From Vulcanisaeta distributa JCM 11216 (lineage in GTDB: Archaea; Thermoproteota; Thermoprotei; Thermoproteales; Thermocladiaceae): a stretch of 64,000 nt of DNA. The DNA lies in the NCBI RefSeq assembly GCF_001315985.1, contig NZ_BBBI01000008.1, forward strand, positions 1-64,000, written 5' to 3'. Position numbers and translations under genes: made by a program. The notes beneath the pieces were generated by a model. It worked only from the letters and a program-made list of their open reading frames with translations, made no database searches and was not told where the DNA came from. Positions 1-9,454 of this stretch are shown here, piece after piece (position 1 is the first letter of the stretch; each line of letters opens with the position of its first letter).

Positions 1-213
1 CAATCTCTAGAATTCTACGTACAAACGCCACTCATTACGATATACATTAAGCCCTTCCTAGCAATACCCATAAACATGGCACTTGCTTTTTTGGTACTAT
101 TTCCATACATATTCATAATAATACTATTCGCATTGCTCATTGGTATATACTATGTTGATATTCGTAGAATTACCGCATCCTTTAAGAATTTGATTCGTAA
201 AGGTACGCATTAA
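1..213 (+). CDS. C-terminal fragment of a membrane protein (cut by window edge)
   Basis: The reading frame is open from base 1 to a TAA at 211-213, giving about 70 residues. A hydrophobic stretch of about 25 residues in the middle (…FLVLFPYIFIIILFALLIG…) reads as one or two membrane segments. It is followed by a basic cytoplasmic tail (residues near 'KNLIRKGTH'). The start lies outside the window, so family and length are unknown. It is followed 34 bases downstream by the gene at 248 on the same strand. A comparable order, secreted protein next to a multi-pass protein, recurs at 27163-28400. Confidence 0.6.
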   Translation, partial: QSLEFYVQTPLITIYIKPFLAIPINMALAFLVLFPYIFIIILFALLIGIYYVDIRRITASFKNLIRKGTH

Positions 214-247
214 CTATTAAATTAAACTCAATCTTTAGCCATAATAA

Positions 248-688
248 TTGAATGCTTACTTCATGGTTAATGGAAACATTTACAATAATCAATTACCACA
301 GGAATATGTCAATGGTTTGGATGCATACGCATTGGAACCTTTACCACCATCAACATACCTAGCAATAAGCTACCAAAACGCATACCAAACAGCATTCCAA
401 GCAGAAAGCCAAAGAGCATTAAATAATTATCAGGAAATAACATATCAAGGAATATTGAATAACCTTTATTCTGGATTTATTAATGGAACATTTGGATATA
501 AGGAGAACTATAATGGCTTAACAATTGAGATAGGTAATGGGGGGGCTCCATTAATTGAAGATATTACTAATTATCAAGACATCCCATATCTGTTTATTTC
601 TGTTGGATCCGGTGGAGGTTCGGGTTATATGTATTTAAACTGGATTATCGCAACTTTTGGAGTCCCTTACGAGTTAATAGTACCTTAG
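248..688 (+). CDS. Hypothetical protein, Asn/Tyr-rich, surface-protein-like composition
   Basis: The frame runs from a TTG at 248 (an in-frame TAA lies directly before it) to a TAA at 686-688; an ATG at 263 is the alternative start. The product is about 146 residues, rich in Tyr, Asn and Gly, with no basic region and no clear signal peptide. Composition resembles the secreted proteins elsewhere in the window, so it could be the C-terminal part of a secreted protein whose 5' end is broken. A G7 tract at 539-545 lies in frame and encodes Gly-Gly. Convergent with the gene ending at 698. No family recognised. Confidence 0.5.
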   Translation: MNAYFMVNGNIYNNQLPQEYVNGLDAYALEPLPPSTYLAISYQNAYQTAFQAESQRALNNYQEITYQGILNNLYSGFINGTFGYKENYNGLTIEIGNGGAPLIEDITNYQDIPYLFISVGSGGGSGYMYLNWIIATFGVPYELIVP

Positions 689-697
689 AAATAAAAA

Positions 698-1393
698 CTA
701 ACTATAGCTTGTGCCCAACCCATATATGACAAATTTTAGATTATAACCATAGCTGTCTATCAATCCATAAGGTATTATTGTCCCATTATTCATAATTATT
801 ATTTCTCCTCCAGAAAATGTCCCCCCCATATGTTGTAGGTTCATTGTTTCTTGTAGTATTGTTCCTACTCCTGGTTGATACCATAAGTCAGATGTTCCAG
901 ATACTGTTGCTGCCTCCTTGTATCCTACATCTAGTGCGTATGCTAGTTTTGTTAAGTCACTTGGATCACTTACAACTACTGTCCAGTATCCTGGATTAAT
1001 CTTATCTAATAGTATTGTGTTTCCCTGTACCGGTATTTGAATTACTCCCGTTGAATTACCAATAACTACCATGTAGCTCAATGGTATGAACTGTTGACCA
1101 TTGATTGTTGTTCCCATGTTTTGTTGATTGAAGGAGTTGATTACATTGATTGCTTGATACAGCGTGCTGCTGGATACATTGTACGTGCTAACCACGTGCA
1201 AATTACCCTGAGAATCATAGTAGAACAGCTCAAACAACCCATTACTGGGCATTAAAAACACGTACGGTGCGTTGATGCTTACGTACGTGATCGATGGTCT
1301 TGGAGTGAGTGGGTGGGTTAGGAGTAAGGTGGCCACCACGGCAGCAATGATTACGATTGCGACCGCAATGCCGATGATGACTGCCCTACCCAT
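698..1393 (-). CDS. Membrane-anchored extracellular protein, unknown family
   Basis: The 231-residue product starts with a short basic N-terminus and a strong transmembrane anchor (residues about 5-28, 'IIGIAVAIVIIAAVVATLLL'). A Ser/Thr/Asn-rich extracytoplasmic domain with several N-glycosylation sequons (NSS, NST, NGT) follows. This 'single anchor plus outer domain' design is shared by many genes in the window. A C7 tract at 821-827 (Gly-Gly) is in frame. The gene at 1441-1986 ends 47 bases upstream on the same strand, so they may be co-transcribed. Function unknown. Confidence 0.7.
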   Translation of the reverse strand: MGRAVIIGIAVAIVIIAAVVATLLLTHPLTPRPSITYVSINAPYVFLMPSNGLFELFYYDSQGNLHVVSTYNVSSSTLYQAINVINSFNQQNMGTTINGQQFIPLSYMVVIGNSTGVIQIPVQGNTILLDKINPGYWTVVVSDPSDLTKLAYALDVGYKEAATVSGTSDLWYQPGVGTILQETMNLQHMGGTFSGGEIIIMNNGTIIPYGLIDSYGYNLKFVIYGLGTSYS

Positions 1394-1440
1394 TGCCTAT
1401 TGCCTCTGTGTGGGTGAATTAAGCATTGCGCATTGGCGAG

Positions 1441-1986
1441 TCAAACAACCCTAACGCCTAGCTTGCTTAGGGCGTTGTTCACGTACTGACCAGCCAAGCA
1501 AGGCCTCGGTAGTTTCCAGAATGGCTTTCCTCTGCCTATTTCCTTGACCTCGATTATCCCGATCAGCGTTGGCGTTGTTGATACTGACGCTTGAATGTTC
1601 AGTACCGTGTCGGCTCTAATCAAGCCTTGACTAACGAGCCTGCGGTACATCCTGACTATGTTCGGAGCCTCGCCTAATCGCTCAATGATTAAGGCGTAGC
1701 CCGAGTCCACAAGGGTGATGAGTGATTCGGCGTTCTCCGGTGGCCAGATGAGGTTGTTGTCCCAGCAGAATTGGCGCCTTACCTTCCCCTTGATCAACAC
1801 GTCGCCTGGGTTTATTGGCATTTCCTGGGTGTCGAATGCCCTTGGTGTTGTTGAGGCGATTAGCAGTAGGTCCCTTGTGACCAAAGCCACCGAGCCAAGT
1901 CCAACCACCACCGAAGCCGGAGGCCTAAAACCATAGACAAACAAGTCCCTTTTCCTAACACGCCCAACCCTAAAAACAAGCATCAA
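1441..1986 (-). CDS. Hypothetical protein, soluble, about 180 residues
   Basis: No signal peptide or membrane segment is visible. The N-terminus is basic ('FRVGRVRKRDLFVYGFR') and the rest is mixed alpha/beta with one Cys near residue 75 and one near the C-terminus. Two adjacent ATG codons (1986 and 1983) can start it, and a TATA-like TTTAAAG lies just upstream around 2003-2009. It is transcribed divergently from the RHH-SWIM pair at 2468. I do not recognise the family. Base composition is more GC-rich than the surface-protein genes. Confidence 0.55.
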   Translation of the reverse strand: MMLVFRVGRVRKRDLFVYGFRPPASVVVGLGSVALVTRDLLLIASTTPRAFDTQEMPINPGDVLIKGKVRRQFCWDNNLIWPPENAESLITLVDSGYALIIERLGEAPNIVRMYRRLVSQGLIRADTVLNIQASVSTTPTLIGIIEVKEIGRGKPFWKLPRPCLAGQYVNNALSKLGVRVV

Positions 1987-2467
1987 AAATCAAAGCAACA
2001 AGCTTTAAAGGGGCTGGACCTAAGGAAGCAACAAACACGTGAAACAACAAACAGCAAACCCTAGGAGTGAGTGAGTAAGATCCAATTCATGCCGGGGACT
2101 TGCTGAACAAATTCCTCGGCATCCGAGGAACAATTCCCATTGAGTCCTTGGTGTTAATAGAACAAAAAGCAGTTCATGCTAGGGACTGCTGTCTCTTGTT
2201 TAATGGCTCTCTTGATTGCGGTCTTTCGTTGATGCATTGTTTGTGCTTCTCAACCGTGGGTCTCGGTTTACCATGTGGAATTGTCCATGGTGTTTTTGGT
2301 ATTGATCTTTCGGCTTGATTCTTCGAGTTGCATGGTCTCGGTTCTCCATGACACATGTTTGTGCTTCTCGAATGTGGTTTCCGTGGCTTTCGTGTTGCAC
2401 GTTTCGTGGTTTTATTCCACACGGCTTCGTGGCTTGGCTTTTAAGCCAATGCCTTTTTGCTCGTTGG
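1987..2467 (+). other. Non-coding stretch with small inverted repeats and a degenerate duplication
   Basis: No convincing gene. It holds a perfect 6-bp stem with a 3-base loop at 2117-2131 (CCTCGG/CCGAGG) and a 6-bp inverted repeat ACCATG/CATGGT at about 2271-2292. Two imperfect direct repeats are present: a 20-bp element beginning TTCATGC at about 2088 and again near 2175, and the word TTTGTGCTTCTC at about 2240 and about 2355. Short open frames on both strands here are compositional. It could hold a structured RNA or remnants of an earlier insertion. Confidence 0.4.
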
Positions 2468-2788
2468 ATGAGGTTTAGGAGTGTTAGGGTTAGGGAGGAT
2501 GTTTATGAGTTATTGACTAGGCTGTCCGAGGCTGGCAACACCTCGATTAGTGAGTTGATCCGCCAACTAATCACGGCTTACCTAGCCATAAACGAGATCA
2601 GGGAAATGCTAAGGCAATGCCTAAGCCAATCAGGCATCAGCGTCAACAATAGGGTCGTTAATACCGAGTCCATTAGGGACTCCATTAGGGAGGCTCCTAA
2701 GGAGTTAATTAACGAGCCTTTAATCAACCTCGAGGATAATCCGTGGGTCCAGATCATTAGGTCTAGGGTGGCTGGCAATGAAAATTGA
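2468..2788 (+). CDS. Ribbon-helix-helix (CopG/MetJ-like) DNA-binding protein
   Basis: The product is about 106 residues. Residues 1-45 form a typical RHH unit: a basic beta strand 'MRFRSVRVREDVYELL' followed by 'LSEAGNTSISELIRQLI', the two-helix part. A polar C-terminal tail follows. I start at the ATG at 2468 because the same start and strand sequence recur in a decayed copy at 16860-17267. The stop overlaps the ATG of the SWIM gene by 11 bases, so the two are translationally coupled. Expected role: dimeric repressor, possibly of its own operon. RHH family is clear, target is inferred. Confidence 0.8.
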   Translation: MRFRSVRVREDVYELLTRLSEAGNTSISELIRQLITAYLAINEIREMLRQCLSQSGISVNNRVVNTESIRDSIREAPKELINEPLINLEDNPWVQIIRSRVAGNEN

Positions 2789-3358
2789 GAAGGATATTGA
2801 GGGGTTGGCCATCGAGAGGTTGAGGTCTAAGTTTCCCGGTAAATCAAGCTCGTGGGTTAGGCGTGCCTTGAAACGCTTCGAGAGCGGCTCGGTTAGGCAG
2901 GTAAACGAGAATGCCTGGATAGTGAGTGGTGACCCAAGGCTTGGCGACAAGTACCCGAGCTACATTGTTCGCCTCAGGATGGGAAGTACTTCTGCTCGTG
3001 CTTCGAGACCAACTGGGGAGTGAGGAGGAGAAGCGAGGTGTGCACGCACATAGCCGCAGTCATACTACACAGGGAATACTCAAGGCTACTACAGCCGATT
3101 TATGCGGCGGTAATAACCATGGAATGCGAGGGGGACTACCACCTCGAGGTCACGGACAAGGAGGTCAAGGTGATTAAGCAAGTGAAGGCATTGAGCAACG
3201 ACGTCCTTAAACCAAGGTACAGGGTCACGTACATAATAACGAGCAATAACCCAAAGACGGTGAGGGTTAGGTACGCATGCGGTGATGAGGTTGATGAACA
3301 AGAGGTAACATTAAGCAAAACCATGAGGTACTTAATCGAGCTGCTATTGAGGGGTTAG
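2778..3358 (+). CDS. SWIM zinc-finger protein (frameshifted)
   Basis: Two frames belong together: 2778 to about 2978, then to TAG at 3356-3358. At about 2978-2982 one G is missing (AGGAT where AGGGAT restores the frame). The restored protein reads 'DGKYFCSCFETNW' then 'SEVCTHIAAVI', the CxC…CxH signature of a SWIM zinc finger. The total is about 193 residues: an N-terminal helical region, SWIM finger at about residues 65-100, and a C-terminal beta-rich domain. It overlaps the RHH gene upstream. A decayed paralogue of the finger and C-terminal domain sits at 36045-36369. SWIM domains bind DNA or proteins; the actual role here is unknown. Confidence 0.7.
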
Positions 3359-3457
3359 TGCGTCAAGGCACTTGGCAAGCACGCTTAGCCGAGGAAGCGA
3401 GGATCAAGACCGAAGCCTCCGAACAAAAACCAACACGCAGGAAGTAGGCAGTAATAC

Positions 3458-3732
3458 TCAACGTATCGCCGGGAGATGCGTGCTGCATTTTACCTCCCCC
3501 CCCACAGTCTTCCAAGGCATCTTGGGGGGGAGTGTCGTTACGAAGGCCCCCCTCCCACCCCCCCCTTGGCTGAACCACCCAAGCCTTCACGGCTTAAGCC
3601 TGTACTTGCCACCCTCACACCCCCCCTCCTAGCCAGTTCCTCTATGTTGGAAAGTACTGGCTTTAACAACCCAACAATCGTAAATGGCGAACAAAGCAGC
3701 GCCCCAGCCCAACCATTACGCAACCGCAACAC
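3458..3732 (-). pseudogene. Possible small decayed gene crossing five G/C tracts
   Basis: On the minus strand an open frame from about 3732 runs through tracts at 3620-3626, 3558-3565, 3547-3552, 3524-3530 and 3496-3503. If the 6-base tract at 3547-3552 is read as 7, the frame continues to a TGA at 3458-3460 and gives a polypeptide of about 92 residues with no stop. That is suggestive but not proof, because poly-G/C sequence is poor in stop codons. No family recognised. The whole interval 3359-3780 has no other supported gene. Confidence 0.2.
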
Positions 3733-3743
3733 TTTAATAATTA
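3731..3743 (+). promoter_or_regulatory. TATA-like box upstream of the tRNA-like 3' half
   Basis: ACTTTAATAATTA is an AT-rich element within GC-rich sequence. Archaeal transcription would start about 25 bases downstream, near 3760, leaving roughly 20 bases of leader before the tRNA-like sequence. No 5' tRNA half lies between the box and that sequence. Confidence 0.4.
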
Positions 3744-3780
3744 GGATGCCCAGGGGCTAACGCCCCACACAAGCCCTACT

Positions 3781-3820
3781 AGCGGGAGGTCCCGGGTTCA
3801 AATCCCGCCGGGGGGCACCA
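3781..3820 (+). tRNA. tRNA 3'-half-like sequence with encoded CCA; 5' half not found nearby
   Basis: Read backward from CCA (3818-3820): discriminator A, acceptor strand ending GGGGGGC, T-loop TTCAAAT (3797-3803) closed by GGG/CCC, variable region AGGTC, then GCGGG as anticodon-stem 3' strand and A38 at 3781. Two faults are visible: the 49-65 pair is C-C, and the acceptor strand is one base too long because of a G6 tract. No matching 5' half (GCCCCCG-type acceptor plus D-arm) precedes it; instead there is a TATA-like box and a short leader. Options: 3' half of a split (trans-spliced) tRNA as known in Caldivirga, an intron-bearing tRNA whose 5' exon I missed, or an integration-site remnant. 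Amino acid identity cannot be assigned. Confidence 0.45.
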
Positions 3821-4073
3821 CCATGGTGTTGGTTTTGTACGGTAAGTGGCGTTTATTCTTGTTTAGTTGAATAAACCTAGGTTTGGTTTTGTTAAGTCCT
3901 GTTTTTCATGTTTTCATTCCTTGAGCTGAGTGAGTTTCGTAGTGGGCTTTTACATACGGTATTGCTTTCTTAAATGGCTTAATTAATGCATAATTATCGC
4001 TCAGTATGGCTTCGTTTTGCTGTCACGTATTGCTCCTCTTAATTACGTGTTTCGATCCTGGTTCATCCTATTG

Positions 4074-5287
4074 TCATGAATAAAAGTAGTTATTGTGCGA
4101 TGGGGTGTGTCTGTTTAGTTTGTAGATGGTTTTTGTGACTATGATGCTAGTTATTATACCTATGATTATGGCCAGTAGTACCATGGTTATGAGTAGTAGG
4201 TAGTAATTGTTGCTGGTGAGTGCGGGGGGGTGTGTCTGGGTCTCGCCTAATATGGAGGTGGGCCCTAATGAGGTTGGTGATGCTGAGGGTAGTGTGCCAA
4301 TGATATAATTATTACTGGGGGGGCTTACGGCGATACAGGTGGGGGGGTAACCAGGGTTAACGTTTGTGGGGGGGATGGTATTAATCGTTGGGTAGTGCAT
4401 CAGTACGCAGGTATTATTGGCCATAGCACGACCTATTAATATTGGCCTTACGTATACCGTGATTATCACGGAATTATTGCCAGGTACCGCAACCTTTAAG
4501 CCGTAGATTATTAATAACTGGGGAACCGTTTTATTGACTAATGACTCAATCACCGTGACGTTAACTGGGTATCCATACGCATTGATTGTTTTATGGAATA
4601 CGCCCACCACCGTGGTGTTACTGCCAAGACTTACCTCGCCCTGGTAGTAGAGGATGTATGGTATTGAGGGTAACCTGCTTAGGTAAACCACACCGTCATT
4701 GACGCTGGTACATAAAGACCTTGGTAAAAACGGTGTATTGGGTATGTATTGGATCAATACCCATGGATCCGCGAGTATTACGGGAACTGCGCACAGAATG
4801 CCACCCCCCCGCACTAACTCACCGTTTGGTGCCTCAATACGCACCTCAACACTTGATACTGGGTACTCACTAATGGGCTTTAGCGTAATGTTTTCCCTAA
4901 CCCATGAGTACATGTACGATAAGCCCCCCTACTTAGGATAATTGATAACTCGTCTCCACTCACTTCCGTGTAGCCTAGGTTGATGTCTCTTGACCAGGTG
5001 GTAGCTACTACGTAGTAATTCATTGATTGATTTATTGAACGTAGTAACCAAGTCGCTATTGGAAGACCTGAACTGGCGTTGTAAATCAGTACCCCCCCAT
5101 CAATGCCGTTGTCCACCCCCCCAACTAGGTATACGGTCAACGTATCATTTCTTGGCAGTATTGCTGGGCCAATTATTACTTGGTTGTTTGTGTTCGGCTC
5201 CGTGTTGTTGAGATACGCTCCATGAACTACATAGGTCGTTAATATCATTAATGCCATTATTAATATCAATACCTGGGTCCTACTCAT
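4074..5287 (-). CDS. Surface protein with signal peptide and C-terminal membrane anchor (frameshifted at a C6 tract)
   Basis: The N-terminal frame (5287 down to about 4924) starts with a signal peptide ('LILIMALMILTTYVVHGA'). The C-terminal frame (4913 to 4074) ends in a strong membrane segment ('LLLITMVLLAIIIGIITSIIV') and a short basic tail. A tract of exactly six C at 4924-4929 separates them, and a seventh base joins them without a stop ('ILSRGG' then 'LSYMYSWVREN'). Total about 404 residues with many Asn-glycosylation sites. In-frame tracts of seven lie at 4224, 4317, 4341, 4368, 4804, 5092 and 5116. Divergent from the membrane winged-helix gene at 5386. Unknown family. Confidence 0.65.
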
Positions 5288-5385
5288 CAGGGCTACTTAA
5301 CATGGTGGGCTTATTTTTTCTAATCATTAGTACGTGATGTTCCAATACCTAGAACTTTAAGTACTTGGGAACGGCATTACCGCGA

Positions 5386-5841
5386 ATGCGCAATAGTGAC
5401 AAGGCAAACCTAAGTGAGACGGCTCTTAGGATATACCTACTACTGATTAGAGAGGGCAAGTCCATGAGCATTAGGGAGATACAGAGGGCTCTAGGATTAT
5501 CAAGCCCTGGGCAGGTTTACCATCACTTAGAGCGGTTGAGGGCTCTTGGCCTCGTTGTCAGGGACTCTGATGGCTATAGGGCTGTTAGGAGAAATGGGGG
5601 GGTTGTTGAGGGCGCAATAATTCTCTGGTCCAGCGTAATTCCAAAGTCAGCCTTCTACCTGGGGGGGTTCTCAGTAACCCTAACGATGGCCTACGTAGTC
5701 ACCGTAGTGCTAGGCTTAATGAGGCTTGACCCAATGGCTTTAATAGCCTTAGTCTCACTACTTACGTTCTCAATAATTGAGTTCAAGGAACAATTCACTA
5801 AACTAAGAAGACTACTTCGAAGCAGTGACGAGGTGTTTTAA
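5386..5841 (+). CDS. Winged-helix regulator with two C-terminal membrane segments
   Basis: Residues 1-70 form a winged helix: 'ETALRIYLLLIREGKSMSI' leads into 'REIQRALGLSSPGQVYHHL' (recognition helix) and a short wing. About 60 residues with two hydrophobic helices follow ('SAFYLGGFSVTLTMAYVVTV' and 'ALIALVSLLTFSIIEF') and a charged tail. I place the start at ATG 5386 because a TATA-like CTTTAAG lies about 27 bases upstream, as for leaderless archaeal mRNAs; TTG 5365 is an alternative. The gene is divergent from the surface protein at 4074-5287, which it may regulate. In-frame G7 tracts at 5596 and 5661. Confidence 0.7.
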   Translation: MRNSDKANLSETALRIYLLLIREGKSMSIREIQRALGLSSPGQVYHHLERLRALGLVVRDSDGYRAVRRNGGVVEGAIILWSSVIPKSAFYLGGFSVTLTMAYVVTVVLGLMRLDPMALIALVSLLTFSIIEFKEQFTKLRRLLRSSDEVF

Positions 5842-6899
5842 CGACCAGAATATTGCTTATTAATTGTTAGAAATAATCATGGGCACGATCTTGCCCTGAA
5901 CAGGCTAGATTGTTCATGGTACTGTCGGTAACAATCTTCGAGTAATGGCATTAATATTAATCCGTAGTATTTATGTAAAGCGACATATGATACGTATAAC
6001 GTACACATCAATGATTACTGAATAATGTAACATCATTAGGCTCAACCACTAATAGACCATTGATTGATTAGCCATCGCGTCATGCTACGTATTATCAAAT
6101 CTAACCTGGGTAGTGGTAATTACGAAATAAAAATAATAACAACAGCGAATTGTGAGGTCTCGCCCTGGTGATAATCTGCTAGGATTATCTCAGTAATTAT
6201 GACCATAATGTAGCCGTGCTGATAGGTTCGGGTTTAAGGATACTATAGCCATACCGTTTATAACGCTAATCCAGTGCATTATTTCGTGTCCTTTCTATAT
6301 ACGGCGTCGTAAACTCCCTAATCATCGAAAGTCTTTAAGACTAATGACACGTCTTCCTCGTTCTTTAGCAACAATACGAATTTCACCCTGGAGTTTTAAA
6401 TGGACGGTAACCCATTCATTATTGATAAGCGATAAATATATTACTCATAAATAAGTAACAAGATGCTCGATTACAGTAGTGCATAGGACCTGAGTGATGC
6501 GGCTTAAGTAATACCGTTTAGGTGCCAGTGGTAATTCCACAGAACTTTTATGAACATACATCCTCTTACGCCGCAGTCCTAGTATTCACAGGCTAATTGG
6601 ACGCTAGACTACGGCAATACTGTTAGTATGGCATGTAATTGCGTAGACATAGACTTAAGCGCATTAAAATAATAGGAGGAACATCGGCTAATAAATAACG
6701 AGCTTCAATTCCACTTAAAATTAAGATAATCGTCAACGTATTGCCTTACCCAATAATGGTCTCCTGCAGACTCATTACTTAATTACCGTAAATTACGGCT
6801 CGTTGCGTACCAACTCTTAGAACGAGGTTTATTAAAGCCTAGAAATAATTACCACTTAATTTAAGTAATTAATGGTGACTGCATACGAACAGAGGTGTA
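5842..6899. other. 1.06-kb stretch without a recognisable gene
   Basis: AT-rich sequence with stops in all six frames. I see no tRNA, CRISPR-type repeat, long inverted repeat or remnant with recognisable protein similarity. It contains no G/C tract of six or more, unlike the flanking genes. It may be decayed DNA or hold a small RNA that cannot be seen by eye. Confidence 0.5.
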
Positions 6900-7658
6900 A
6901 TGAAACCAGGGTGGTTAGTAGTGATTATAATAATTACCGCTGTTGTTATTTTCCTATCTATTAAGGTTGCCTATGAACTTTCTCATCCTCGTGTTTGCCT
7001 ATGCCCTGCCACATTTAGCGCGGATCTCGTTGTTTTTAATGGTGATGAACCCATACTCAATAAATCGCTTATTGCAGGTCCTCCATGCCTGTGCGCTGGC
7101 TTTCGCGGTTGGTCTCCACCAAGTGGTCTTCCATTTATAATTAGTTATCAGGTAATTAATGAGCAAAAGTGCGGTATGTTAACTAATACTACCGCGCCAC
7201 CCGGCATTATTAATTACACGTGCTACGTATTATTCGGTTATGGTAACTCCACAGGCTTCTTAATCCCAACGTAAACACTCACCTCACCAGGCGCAGTAAA
7301 TAGTGCCAAGGAATTGATCAGTGAGTTCCTGGTGTACAACGGCGCCAGCCTAGGTGAGGGGTTCAACGGGACTGTGAGGTTATTGATGGGGATACCCGCG
7401 GTAAGGGATTACATTGGCGGTGATAGGCTGGTTTTAATTAGTGAGGGTTTCATAACGAATACGACCAGTGTCGGGAATCACCTAGTTATTGATGTGATGG
7501 GCATTGAATATACGATGGGCGTGATTACGCGGAATGAAACGGTGATGGGAATAATATATGTAGAGTATGTCCCATTCGAGACGCAACAAGGGGGGGGTAT
7601 AATGATGATGCCATTAAAGATAGCGATAAGGTTAATGCCTAGTAAGTGTTGCGGGTAA
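6900..7658 (+). CDS. Membrane-anchored surface protein interrupted by an in-frame TAA
   Basis: The frame from ATG 6900 has an N-terminal anchor (residues about 5-25) and a Cys-rich segment ('CLCPATF', 'CLCAGF') and stops at TAA 7272-7274. The same frame then continues open to TAA at 7656-7658, ending 'PSKCCG'. The residues on either side of the stop read as one continuous Ser/Thr-rich chain, so TAA may be a single substitution of a Leu codon. Without the stop the protein would be about 252 residues. A G8 tract at 7590-7597 is in frame (Gly-Gly-Gly). A second start at 7314 is possible but would lack an export signal. Unknown family. Confidence 0.55.
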
Positions 7659-7795
7659 TAGGTAAGGTAAGGGTTTAAAATGCGTTGTTCATTAAAATCA
7701 CCATATTAGGTCAGAATCTCAATTGTTAAGCACTACATACATGAAACGCGCCAGCAACAAGGAAATGCGCGTTAGGCGTAAACTGTAGAACCAAT

Positions 7796-7842
7796 TCAAT
7801 TCTGCTCGGTTTACTTTTTCTGAACAGCCGGAGTTAGAAAAG
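7796..7842 (+). promoter_or_regulatory. Conserved upstream element, copy 1
   Basis: CAATTCTGCTCGGTTTACTT begins a block continuing as TTTCTGAACAGCCGGAGTTA and an A-rich tail. Close copies sit at 9702-9748 and 46787-46828. The A-rich end lies 30-40 bases before ATG 7872, where an archaeal TATA box is expected; the conserved part upstream could be BRE plus an activator site. Confidence 0.55.
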
Positions 7843-7871
7843 TTTGGTGGAGTAAAGAGAAGCTGGTGGTT

Positions 7872-9454
7872 ATGGGGGGGTTTGGGTTAAGGCTTTTGGT
7901 TGTGGCTTTGTCCGTGGTCGCCCTGGTTTTGGTGTTTGTGCTTGCACTGCACATTGTTAATGGGCCTAAGACAATTAATAGGGCGAGTCTCGGCACAGTT
8001 AATGGGCCGGCACCGATAGGCATAAACACGCCGATCTACGTAGTCGGACCAACAACACTCATTCAAGGACTGACTAGTATTGGCATTAATCAATCACTGA
8101 TCAGGCCCGTGGGCCTTAGTGAATTACCAAGCCTACCAAACAATAGCCTAGTCCTCATTGATTGGTCTGTGATTGGGCCTGGCCTCATAATCAATGGGGG
8201 TGGTTTGGTTCACGTGAATGTGAGCTCAACAAACTTCAAACTAATTAGGGAGTTGATTGGGCGTGGTGACTTCGTGGTAATCCACGGAAACTCCAGTGAT
8301 GTTCCGTTGATTGAGTACACACTGGCCCTGGCTTGGTCAAGGGCATACAACACGAGCATTGTGGCAATACCCATGCCAAAATACCCAAGCGCCTGAACTA
8401 CGTGGCGGCATTCGGCAACAACCACGCACTAGTGATTGGGCCGCACACACTAAGTGCGGCACTAAACATAGCAAGCAAGTTCTGGATACCAATGATAATG
8501 AAAATATCAACACCAGACCCAACTGGAGAGGACATATGTTTGGAATTAATACAAACATATAGTCTACCGCAAAATGAACCTGCTCTGGTCAATAATGCAT
8601 ATATAATTGCCTACGGCGAACAGGCCTATAGCGATTCATATGGTAGTTTTCAGGTCGACTTCTGTACGTCATGGTCGAGTATTGTTGATCAACAATATGG
8701 TAAGTTCTCAATAGGCTATGCCGAGCTCTACAACTTCATTGAGTACATACCAAATTCAGGCACGGAGATTGAGTACCTAAAGGCCTTTCAGGACGGTTAC
8801 GCGTCGTACATTGTTTATGAGTATGAGCTTGGCAAAGCCTCGCAGTTACCTGGAGACGTACAGTATATAGCTAGCACAGGCGGAGGTTATGAGCCAGGTT
8901 ACTGGACAGATCCTAATTATTCTCCACAGGAATTGCTATGCTCATCATCAACAACATACACTGTTAGTGTGACCACCGGTTTCTCCATCTCGCTCTCAGG
9001 GCCTTCCGCCGGAATAACAATTTCACAATCAACCTCCAGTGGTTATAACTGCCCATACTACACAATATTCCCGAGTGGTTCACCCAGCACAGCAACGCCG
9101 TTAGGATATGTCGCGGCTAATTCAACTTGGGTCTTCACACCGCAGAATGCGCAGGCAGCCACTGCAGAGCAGGCCTACGGAGTTGAGAGCAATGGGTTCA
9201 CGTATATGGGTCCGGCATATACTCCGTTGCCGACGGCATTCACAATACCGGCTGGTGCTCCGTAGTCGTTAATAGTACGTCGAGCTTTTGGCCTTGCTCT
9301 GAGGAGATCGTCTATGACATTGATTGGGATGTCTGGGTTAGCCCCCTATATGAGTACCACAGGTAGTGAGGTACCAGTTGTTTTAACCAGCAACAGCCAG
9401 GGCTTAAACATAAACAACGGCTTCTACCACACAACAAGCTGCTGGCTAGGATAA
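7872..9454 (+). CDS. Tandem surface-protein paralogue 1 of 3 (several frameshifts)
   Basis: N-terminal anchor (residues about 3-22) followed by a conserved domain with 'YVVGPTTLIQGL', 'GINQSLIRPV' and 'SLVLIDWSVI', shared with the next two genes. A second, Tyr/Ser/Gly-rich domain with paired Cys follows. Lesions: one C missing near 8393 (GCCTGAAC for GCCCTGAAC), a shift near 9264, and an extra C in the C5 tract 9342-9346. After these the frame matches the C-terminus of paralogue 2 ('GSEVPVVL…' against 'GSEVYFVL…') and stops at 9452-9454. Restored length is about 527 residues. GTG 7866 is an alternative start. The first domain resembles a Rossmann-like sensor fold, which is inference only. Probable cell-surface protein. 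Confidence 0.65.

Noticed and set aside
3546-3600. GCCCCCC at 3546 as the 5' acceptor of the tRNA at 3781
   Set aside because: It is followed by more C runs and no D-arm or anticodon arm, so it does not form the missing tRNA half.
7266-7280. TAA 7272-7274 as the natural end of one gene and start of another
   Set aside because: The downstream part lacks a signal peptide and a promoter and continues in the same frame with the same composition. I kept it as one interrupted gene but with reduced confidence.
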